Positions 23,447-29,467 of a stretch of DNA of 35,391 nucleotides are shown here, piece after piece. The position numbers and the translations under genes are program-made. The notes under the pieces are model-generated. The model was not told the DNA's origin, searched no databases, and worked only from the letters and a program-made list of their open reading frames with translations. Source of the DNA: an uncultured Bacteroidales bacterium (GTDB lineage: Bacteria; Bacteroidota; Bacteroidia; Bacteroidales; UBA932); the NCBI GenBank assembly GCA_905234485.1, contig CAJOHV010000011.1, positions 1 to 35,391 on the forward strand. Direction: 5' to 3'. Each line of letters starts with the position of its first letter. The first letter of the stretch is position 1.

Positions 23447-24687
23447 ACTTCTTCCCATTTGTAAACTTTGTCTCCACGGTGGACTTTGTGCGGCACCGCG
23501 AGCGAGCAACGGACGCCCTTCGGCGCTTCCGCGGCGGGTTCGAACTCCACCCGCATATCGTCCACAGTGAGTTCCTCCACGCCGGTCGTGCGGCCGATGA
23601 TCATCACGCGGTCGCCCATCTTCAGCGGGGCGCTCTCCACCATGATTTCGGCCACTCCGATGCGGTCGAACCAGTTCGTGACCTTACCCACATAGACTTT
23701 GCGCTGGGTGGCCTGGCTGCCGTACACATCGCTCCACTCGCCGAGGAACGCGCCCTGATAATAACCGTCCCAGAAGCCTCGGTTGAAGACTTCAGCGAGG
23801 CGTTGTTTCAGCGCGGCGCCGAGTTCGGGAGTGAAGGTGCCGTCGCAGACGGCATCGGCCGCCTCCCGATAACAGGCCGCGCAGCGCTTCACATATTCTG
23901 CGCTTCTCGCACGGCCCTCTATCTTGAAGACCTTCACTCCGGCCTGAACCATCTTGTCCATAAACTCTATGGTGCAGAGGTCCTTCGGAGACATTATGTA
24001 TTGGTTGTCGATATTCAGTTGGTTGCCGGTCTCAAGGTCCGTGACTTCGTAGCCGCGACGGCATATCTGGAAGCACGCTCCCCTGTTGGCGGATGCGCCA
24101 TAGGTATGCAGGCTGAGGTAGCACTTGCCGCTCACGGCCATGCAGAGCGCGCCGTGGGCAAACATCTCCACACGCACGAGTTCTCCGGACGGGCCCTTGA
24201 TCTGCTGCTTTTCGATCGCATCGCAGATCTCGCGCACCTGATTCAGATTCAACTCGCGCGCCAGCACGACCACGTCTGCGAACTGCGCGTAGAACTTCAG
24301 CGCCTCAACGTTCGAGATCGAGAGCTGAGTACTGATATGAACTTCGAGCCCCAGTTCGCGGCAGCACTGAATCGCCGCTATGTCCGAGGCGATCACCGCT
24401 GTGACTCCTGCCGCCTTTGCCAGTTCGAGCGTGCGGCGCATATCCTCCATATCCTCCGGATACAGGCTTATGTTCAGAGTCAGATAGGTCTTGACGCCCG
24501 CCTTACGGCAAATCTCCACGACCTCCTTCAAATCCTCCGCCGCGAAATTGTTCGCCGACCGGCTGCGCATATTGAGGTTGCCGACCCCGAAATACACGGA
24601 ATCCGCGCCACCCTGTATCGCCGCCTGCAAGCACTCAAAATTGCCCGCGGGCGCCATTATTTCAAGATCCTTATTTTGCACGTCCAA
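23443..24687 (-). CDS. Peptidase U32 family protein (TrhP/RlhA-like RNA hydroxylation factor)
   Basis: A 414-residue protein with the U32 signature EMFAHGALCMAVSGKCYLS and further conserved cysteines (RGACFQICRRGYEV, VKRCAACYREA) that could hold an iron-sulfur cluster. The N-terminus, LEIMAPAGNFECLQAAIQGGADSVYFG, is the usual opening of this family. Although named a peptidase, E. coli members TrhP (YegQ) and RlhA (YdcP) are needed for hydroxylation of uridine in tRNA and cytidine in 23S rRNA. An RNA-modification role is therefore the best guess, made from family knowledge and not from anything specific here. The gene overlaps the prenyl synthase by 17 bp and the protease by 4 bp. Confidence 0.88.
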   Translation of the reverse strand: MDVQNKDLEIMAPAGNFECLQAAIQGGADSVYFGVGNLNMRSRSANNFAAEDLKEVVEICRKAGVKTYLTLNISLYPEDMEDMRRTLELAKAAGVTAVIASDIAAIQCCRELGLEVHISTQLSISNVEALKFYAQFADVVVLARELNLNQVREICDAIEKQQIKGPSGELVRVEMFAHGALCMAVSGKCYLSLHTYGASANRGACFQICRRGYEVTDLETGNQLNIDNQYIMSPKDLCTIEFMDKMVQAGVKVFKIEGRARSAEYVKRCAACYREAADAVCDGTFTPELGAALKQRLAEVFNRGFWDGYYQGAFLGEWSDVYGSQATQRKVYVGKVTNWFDRIGVAEIMVESAPLKMGDRVMIIGRTTGVEELTVDDMRVEFEPAAEAPKGVRCSLAVPHKVHRGDKVYKWEEV

Positions 24688-25642
24688 CTAATTTTTCGGC
24701 GAAATCTTTCAGGGCTGCGCCGCCGCGACCGAGGTCTTTGACGGCCTCCATCGCCCGTTCGCTGTAGCGAATAATCTCCGCCTTGGCGTCCTGATCAACC
24801 CCGTTAGCGGTGTAGATTGATTTAACTGTCGCAATCTTCGCGACCCTCTCTTCCGGCGTATCTGCCGGGAGGTCCACCGCTTCGAGGAAGGCTTTCTTAT
24901 CCGCGGTCTTCTCCAAAGTCCGTACCGTGAGCCAACTCTTTTTCTTATTGATTATGTCTCCGCCTATAGGCTTTCCAAACACCTTTTCGTCGCCGAAGGC
25001 GTCCAGATAGTCGTCCGCAACCTGGAAGGCCATACCGAGTTCGTAGCCGTAATTGTACAGCGCCTCGCAGTCTGCTGACGGAGCGCCGGCAATCAGCGCG
25101 CCCATCTTCGCGGAGCAGGCGATGAGCACCGCCGTCTTCAGGCCTATCATCTTTGCGTATTCGGCCATGGAGACTTCCTGACGATCTTCGAACTCCATGT
25201 CGTACTGCTGGCCTTCGCACACCTGCGCCGCCGTCTTCGAGAAGAGGTCCAACGCCGCGCCGACCTTGTCCGCCGGAGCCTTCGCCAGACGTTTGTAGGC
25301 ATCGATCTGCATCACGTCGCCGCTCAGGATCGCCGTGTCCTCGTTCCACTTCTTCCACACCGTGTCCTGTCCCCTTCTCAGAGGAGACCTGTCCATAATG
25401 TCGTCGTGGATAAGCGTAAAAGTGTGGAACACCTCCAGCGCCGCCGCCGGCTCCAGAATGCTCGGATCAAATCCTTCCTTATATAATGAATAGGTCAGCA
25501 GACACAATGTCGGGCGTATTCTCTTTCCGCCTATCGATATCATATATCTGAGCGGATCGTAAAGCCCTTCCGGCTCTTTCTCGAACTCAATCCCGGCAAA
25601 CAGTTTGCCTATTACCTCCTTTATTGTTTTCTCATCAGTCAT
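24671..25642 (-). CDS. Polyprenyl diphosphate synthase (short-chain type, FPP/GGPP)
   Basis: A 323-residue trans-prenyltransferase that condenses isopentenyl diphosphate with allylic diphosphates. GGKRIRP binds isopentenyl diphosphate, the first Asp-rich motif is LIHDDIMDRSPLRRG (DDIMD at 80-84), and the second is FQVADDYLDAFGD. An aromatic residue (Phe) five positions before the first motif is the feature that limits chain length in many FPP and GGPP synthases, so a C15-C20 product is likely; this is inference. The ATG at 25642 is chosen over an in-frame TTG at 25651 because the latter lies within the -7 element. The 3' end overlaps the U32 gene by 17 bp. Confidence 0.9.
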   Translation of the reverse strand: MTDEKTIKEVIGKLFAGIEFEKEPEGLYDPLRYMISIGGKRIRPTLCLLTYSLYKEGFDPSILEPAAALEVFHTFTLIHDDIMDRSPLRRGQDTVWKKWNEDTAILSGDVMQIDAYKRLAKAPADKVGAALDLFSKTAAQVCEGQQYDMEFEDRQEVSMAEYAKMIGLKTAVLIACSAKMGALIAGAPSADCEALYNYGYELGMAFQVADDYLDAFGDEKVFGKPIGGDIINKKKSWLTVRTLEKTADKKAFLEAVDLPADTPEERVAKIATVKSIYTANGVDQDAKAEIIRYSERAMEAVKDLGRGGAALKDFAEKLVGRAK

Positions 25643-25648
25643 AGTTCT

Positions 25649-25656
25649 CAAAGATA
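25649..25656 (-). promoter_or_regulatory. -7 promoter element for the prenyl synthase operon
   Basis: The minus strand reads TATCTTTG, an exact TAnnTTTG match, with only 6 nt between it and the ATG at 25642. Transcription would begin at or within a base or two of the start codon, so the mRNA may be leaderless. Confidence 0.55.
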
Positions 25657-25682
25657 ATCATTTTTTCTGCAACGAAGACCAT

Positions 25683-25690
25683 TACAATTG
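25683..25690 (+). promoter_or_regulatory. Weak -7-like element for the VWA lipoprotein gene
   Basis: The plus strand reads TACAATTG, 7 of 8 matches to TAnnTTTG, 19-25 bp before the candidate start codons. It shares a 67-73-bp divergent space with the prenyl synthase promoter. Confidence 0.3.
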
Positions 25691-25715
25691 CATCTATAGT
25701 GCAGTCAAAATGGTT

Positions 25716-27020
25716 ATGAAAAAGATTATATACAACATTTTAGCCGTCGCAGCAGTGGCCGCGATGGCTATTTCCTGCGATGCAGCAGATGAGTTTTGGA
25801 GAGCAGCCGCAGATAGCGGCGCATTTGGAGGAAGAGGAGAAGCCGATTATGACGGCGGCGGAAGCGGAGAACTCGCAGAACCCGGCGCTCCAGCCGATGG
25901 AATCGAAGGCGGATCGGAAAACGGCAATGGCAACAACGATGCCGGCAAACTCACCGCAGGCGAGTGGAACGATCTGGACAACTGGCAGTTCTGGGGCGGC
26001 CTGATGCTCTCCCAGGGCGAAAATGAAGCCAGCAATGTCGAAGACGGAGATTACTACGAAGGCAACGGCAGTTTCTACCAGTATTGCCCTTATTGGGAGT
26101 TCTACACCGGAAACAGGGTGGCCGTGAATGTGACTAACGGCGGCGCTCCCGCAGCGGGCGTGAAGGTGGTTCTCAATGTGGACGGCGCTCCGGTCTGGGA
26201 GACTGTAACAGACAATCTCGGTCAGGCGAACTGCTGGGTGAATCTTTTCAAGAAAGACGCCCTGGCAGAAGATGCGAAACTCAGCATCTCTTTGGACGGC
26301 ATCGCTCAGGAAGAGGCTCCCGTGGTCACAAAGTGGGCTTCGGATTCCACCACCTATAATAATTATGAGGTCACGAAGTCCATCACCGCGAAGAAAGCTG
26401 ACATCGCCTTCATAGTGGATGCGACCGGTTCCATGTCGGACGAAATCTACTTCCTCCAGAGCGATCTCATCGATATCTTCAACAAGGTCAAGAATCTCCA
26501 GGCCGGAACTTCTATCCGCAGCGCAGCGGTGTTCTACCGCGACATTGACGACGAGTATGTGACGAAGTTCAAGAACTTTACTTCGGACATCAGCGTGGTT
26601 TCCGACTATGTGGGCAAGCAGAGCGCAGCCGGCGGCGGAGATTTCCCGGAGGCGGTGCACACCGCTCTTGAGGTCGGACTTCAGAGCCTGTCCTGGGACG
26701 AGGATGCGCGCAGCAAGATTGTCTTTATGCTTCTGGATGCCCCGGCGCACCACAACGACGCAGTAATCCAGTCTCTGCACAAGAGCATCGAGGCCTACGC
26801 GAAAAAGGGTATCAAGATTATCCCCGTCGCGGCCAGCGGAATTGACAAAATCACCGAGTTCATGCTCCGTTTCTTCGCCATCAGCACATCCGGAACCTAT
26901 GTGTTCCTCACCAACGACAGCGGTATCGGCGGAGACCACATCCAAGCCAGCGTGGGTGAATACAAAGTCGAGCAACTGAACGAACTCATTGTCCGCTTGA
27001 TTAACAAGTATCTTGAATAA
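25716..27020 (+). CDS. VWA-domain lipoprotein
   Basis: A 434-residue lipoprotein of unknown function. The signal peptide MKKIIYNILAVAAVAAMAISC is followed by a long low-complexity linker rich in Gly, Asp, Glu and Asn (to about residue 80). An Ig- or carboxypeptidase-regulatory-like beta domain comes next (RVAVNVTNGGAPAAGVKVVL, about 130-200). The C-terminal von Willebrand A domain starts at KADIAFIVDATGSMSDE, whose DxTGSMS matches the metal-ion-dependent adhesion site. GGGDFPEAVHTAL and LLDAPAHH are further conserved VWA segments. Such domains bind protein partners or ligands through Mg2+. Another in-frame ATG lies two codons upstream at 25710. No neighbour suggests a partner. Confidence 0.8.
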   Translation: MKKIIYNILAVAAVAAMAISCDAADEFWRAAADSGAFGGRGEADYDGGGSGELAEPGAPADGIEGGSENGNGNNDAGKLTAGEWNDLDNWQFWGGLMLSQGENEASNVEDGDYYEGNGSFYQYCPYWEFYTGNRVAVNVTNGGAPAAGVKVVLNVDGAPVWETVTDNLGQANCWVNLFKKDALAEDAKLSISLDGIAQEEAPVVTKWASDSTTYNNYEVTKSITAKKADIAFIVDATGSMSDEIYFLQSDLIDIFNKVKNLQAGTSIRSAAVFYRDIDDEYVTKFKNFTSDISVVSDYVGKQSAAGGGDFPEAVHTALEVGLQSLSWDEDARSKIVFMLLDAPAHHNDAVIQSLHKSIEAYAKKGIKIIPVAASGIDKITEFMLRFFAISTSGTYVFLTNDSGIGGDHIQASVGEYKVEQLNELIVRLINKYLE

Positions 27021-27029
27021 AATATTGCG

Positions 27030-27037
27030 TATCTTTG
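27030..27037 (+). promoter_or_regulatory. -7 promoter element for rsgA
   Basis: The plus strand reads TATCTTTG, an exact TAnnTTTG match, in the 24-bp gap after the VWA gene and 7 nt before the rsgA ATG. The transcript should start at or next to the start codon, as for the prenyl synthase promoter. Confidence 0.55.
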
Positions 27038-27044
27038 CTGCCGT

Positions 27045-27989
27045 ATGACAAGCGGAATCGCAACGGTGGTAAAGAACGCGGGCAGTCACTTCTTTTTGAG
27101 TGAACTCCCCCAGTGGCGTCTTTTCCCTGCAGTATTGCGGGGAAAAGTGCGTTTAGAGGCCGGCACAAGCACCAACCCGGTGGCTGTGGGCGACCGTGTG
27201 CGCTACGAATACGACGTCACTCCGGACGCCGAGCATCCCGCAGTCATCACCGAGATTCTCGACCGCACGAATCATCTCATCCGCAAATCGGCCAACCTCT
27301 CGCGCCAGTCGCACGTGATTGCCGCGAACCTGGATATGGCTTTGCTGGTGGTCTCGCTCTACTTCCCGGAGGTCAAACTCCCGTTCCTGGACAGGCAACT
27401 CGTCACCTGCGAGATGTTCAAGATTCCCGCGACGATAGTCCTGAACAAAGTGGATCTTTATCGCAGCGAAGTGCAGGACGAGGTGGATGCGTTCAAGTCC
27501 ATCTACGCCCGGGCCGGTTACAAGGTGCTGGAGACTTCCGCCAAAACTGGCGAGGGCATTCCCGAATTGCGCGAGTTGTGCCGCGACCGCCTCTGCCTCA
27601 TCAGCGGCGAGTCGGGCGTGGGCAAGTCCTCGCTCATCCGGGCCCTCGACCCTTCGCTTGACCCGAAAGTCGGAAAGATCAGCGCGGCACACCTGCAGGG
27701 CAAACACACCACTTCGTTGTACGAGATGTATCCCCTGGCCGGAGGCGGTTATGTGATAGACACTCCCGGACTGCGCGGTTTCGGGCTTTACGGCCTGGAG
27801 AAGGAGGAAATCTCCAAGTACTTCCCCGAGATGCTGCGCGTGGCGGACGACTGCAAGTTCATCCCTTGCACGCATACGCACGAACCGGACTGCGCGGTGA
27901 AAGCCGCTGTCGAAGCCGGTGAAATCGCGCCCGAACGCTACAATTCTTATCTCGGTATGCTCGAAGAGGATACCAAGTTCCGCAAATAA
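27045..27989 (+). CDS. rsgA: Ribosome biogenesis GTPase RsgA
   Basis: A 314-residue circularly permuted GTPase that helps mature the 30S subunit. An N-terminal OB fold (about 1-75) is followed by the GTPase motifs in permuted order: NKVD (134-137, G4), GESGVGKSS (188-196, G1), TTS (222-224, G2) and DTPG (239-242, G3). The C-terminal zinc site is C270, C275, H277 and C283 within CKFIPCTHTHEPDC. All motifs are intact and the length is normal. It has its own -7 element and is followed by the MATE gene with a one-base stop/start overlap (TAATG), implying coupled translation of a ribosome assembly factor with a transporter. Confidence 0.95.
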   Translation: MTSGIATVVKNAGSHFFLSELPQWRLFPAVLRGKVRLEAGTSTNPVAVGDRVRYEYDVTPDAEHPAVITEILDRTNHLIRKSANLSRQSHVIAANLDMALLVVSLYFPEVKLPFLDRQLVTCEMFKIPATIVLNKVDLYRSEVQDEVDAFKSIYARAGYKVLETSAKTGEGIPELRELCRDRLCLISGESGVGKSSLIRALDPSLDPKVGKISAAHLQGKHTTSLYEMYPLAGGGYVIDTPGLRGFGLYGLEKEEISKYFPEMLRVADDCKFIPCTHTHEPDCAVKAAVEAGEIAPERYNSYLGMLEEDTKFRK

Positions 27990-29401
27990 TGAACGGCCTC
28001 AATAAAGAGATACTCCGGCTGGCGCTTCCGAGCATACTGGCGAACATCACCGTGCCGCTGGTCGGCATCGTGGACACCGCCGTCGCCGGGCACCTGATCG
28101 GCACCGAAGCCGCAGTGGCGATAGGCGCCATCTCCGTGGGGTCGATGTTCTTCTCGCTGCTCTACTGGAATTTCAGTTTCCTGCGCACGGGCACGGGCGG
28201 CCTCACCGCTCAGGCCTATGGCGCCGGCGACAAGCACGAGGTCGCGAAGATCTTCTGGCGCGGCATGGCGCTGTCCGGGCTCATCGCCCTGCTGGTTCTC
28301 CTGCTTCAATGGCCGTTCTTGAAAGTGGCTGTCCTTTGCACTCAAGCGACCGCCGAAGTGGAGTCGCTCGCGGCGCAGTATTTCTCCATACGCATATGGG
28401 CAGCGCCGGCGACCATCTCCCTGATGACTTTCAGCGGCTGGTTCGTGGGGATGCAGGATTCGGTGAGTTCGATGTGGAAAGACCTGATAGTGAACGGCGT
28501 GAATGTGGTGGCGAGCATCATCCTCGGCCGCGGAATCGGCGGATGGCCGGGCCTCGGCTTCGCAGGCATCGCCGTAGGCACGGTCATCGCCCAATACTGC
28601 GGCCTCCTCTTCTGCGTGGTAGTATGCCTGGTGAAATACCGCAAGGTGCTCGGCGAGTTCCATCTCTCAGAACTCCGTCAGGCGCTCAGCCGCAGCGAAC
28701 TCGGCCCGTATATGCGCCTCAACGGCAATCTGTTCCTCCGCGCCGCGTCTATGCTCGGCGTCTACATAGGCTATCCGCTCATCGCCACTACCATGGGCGA
28801 CATGCTTCTCGCCTGCTCGGCCGTGATGATGCAACTCCTGATGCTGTTCTCCTATTTCACGGACGGCTTCGCCTATGCGGGCGAGGCGCTGGTCGGGCGT
28901 TTCATCGGCGCGCGCGACAACGCTTCCATGCGCCGCTCGGTCAGATACGTGTTCGTATGGAGCATGTCGATTGCCCTTATGTTCATAGGACTATACTGGG
29001 TCGGCGGCGTGCCCGTTCTGCGGCTGCTCACCTCCGATCCTTTGGTCGTCCAGGCGTGCTCGGCCTTCCTGCCGTGGCTGATCCTGATGCCGCCGATCGG
29101 CTGCGCCGCCTTCACTTTTGACGGCGTCTTCCTCGGCGCCACCGCCTCCAAGCCCCTGCGCGACTCCTGCATCTGGGCCTTCGTCGCCTTCCTCGCGGTG
29201 TGGTTCCTGCTGAAATGGCTATTCCTGAATGCCGGCGCCCAGAATGCCGCGGGAGACCCGGCTGCCATCATTTCCGACCCGATCGGGGATCTCCCCCTGC
29301 ACCTTCTGATGGTGGCCTACTTCGCGCACCTTCTTGTGCGTACCGTCTGGCTCGCGCTCAGTTGGAAAACTATCCGTATGAAGGGATCATCCGAAGCTTA
29401 G
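27989..29401 (+). CDS. MATE family efflux transporter (DinF branch)
   Basis: A 470-residue multidrug/toxic-compound exporter with twelve predicted membrane spans. The opening (EILRLALPSILANITVPLVGIVDTAVAGHL) with its conserved proline and VDTAVAGHL motif marks the DinF branch of MATE. The second half repeats the pattern. These proteins use H+ or Na+ gradients to export cationic or other compounds; the substrate is unknown. Between the last two spans, at about residues 421-436, the loop reads AGDPAAIISDPIGDLP and is encoded by a palindromic DNA element also found inside the RNase R gene. The last codons (TCC GAA GCT TAG) belong to the TAAGCTT repeat cassette. It is translationally coupled to rsgA. 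Confidence 0.92.
   Translation: MNGLNKEILRLALPSILANITVPLVGIVDTAVAGHLIGTEAAVAIGAISVGSMFFSLLYWNFSFLRTGTGGLTAQAYGAGDKHEVAKIFWRGMALSGLIALLVLLLQWPFLKVAVLCTQATAEVESLAAQYFSIRIWAAPATISLMTFSGWFVGMQDSVSSMWKDLIVNGVNVVASIILGRGIGGWPGLGFAGIAVGTVIAQYCGLLFCVVVCLVKYRKVLGEFHLSELRQALSRSELGPYMRLNGNLFLRAASMLGVYIGYPLIATTMGDMLLACSAVMMQLLMLFSYFTDGFAYAGEALVGRFIGARDNASMRRSVRYVFVWSMSIALMFIGLYWVGGVPVLRLLTSDPLVVQACSAFLPWLILMPPIGCAAFTFDGVFLGATASKPLRDSCIWAFVAFLAVWFLLKWLFLNAGAQNAAGDPAAIISDPIGDLPLHLLMVAYFAHLLVRTVWLALSWKTIRMKGSSEA
29251..29295. repeat. Palindromic element inserted in frame in the MATE gene
   Basis: GGGAGA (29251-29256) pairs with TCTCCC (29290-29295), and CCCG (29257-29260) with CGGG (29284-29287), giving a 10-bp stem with a two-base bulge. 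CCCGATCGGG at 29278-29287 is also a perfect palindrome. Positions 29265-29288 match 30471-30494 in the RNase R gene at 19 of 24 bases, all five differences being transitions. Confidence 0.6.
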
Positions 29402-29430
29402 GGCAAAAAAGACCGTAAGCTTCGCCGTTT
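29392..29430 (+). terminator. Possible terminator of the rsgA-MATE operon
   Basis: CGAAGCTTA (29392-29400) and TAAGCTTCG (29416-29424) form a perfect 9-bp stem with a 15-nt loop, followed by CCGTTTTGC, a short T run. The stem includes the MATE stop codon. The T run is only four bases, so termination strength is doubtful. Confidence 0.4.
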
Positions 29431-29464
29431 TGCTTAAGCTTAGGGCAAAAAAGTGGCTAAGTTT
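29392..29464. repeat. TAAGCTT repeat cassette at the MATE/RNase R convergent junction
   Basis: A second copy of the cassette at 21273-21340. AAGCTTAGGGCAAAAAAG occurs twice, at 29394-29411 and 29436-29453, a 42-bp period. TAAGCTT-like units lie at 29393 (first base changed), 29416, 29435 and 29458 (degenerate), spaced 23, 19 and 23 bp. The cassette fills the whole 66-bp gap and extends into the end of the MATE gene. Confidence 0.75.
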
Positions 29465-29467
29465 TGC

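Noticed and set aside
25740..27089. A 449-codon minus-strand frame opposite the VWA gene.
   Set aside because: The plus-strand frame has a signal peptide and a VWA metal site, while the minus frame has no recognisable motif and poor codon pattern.
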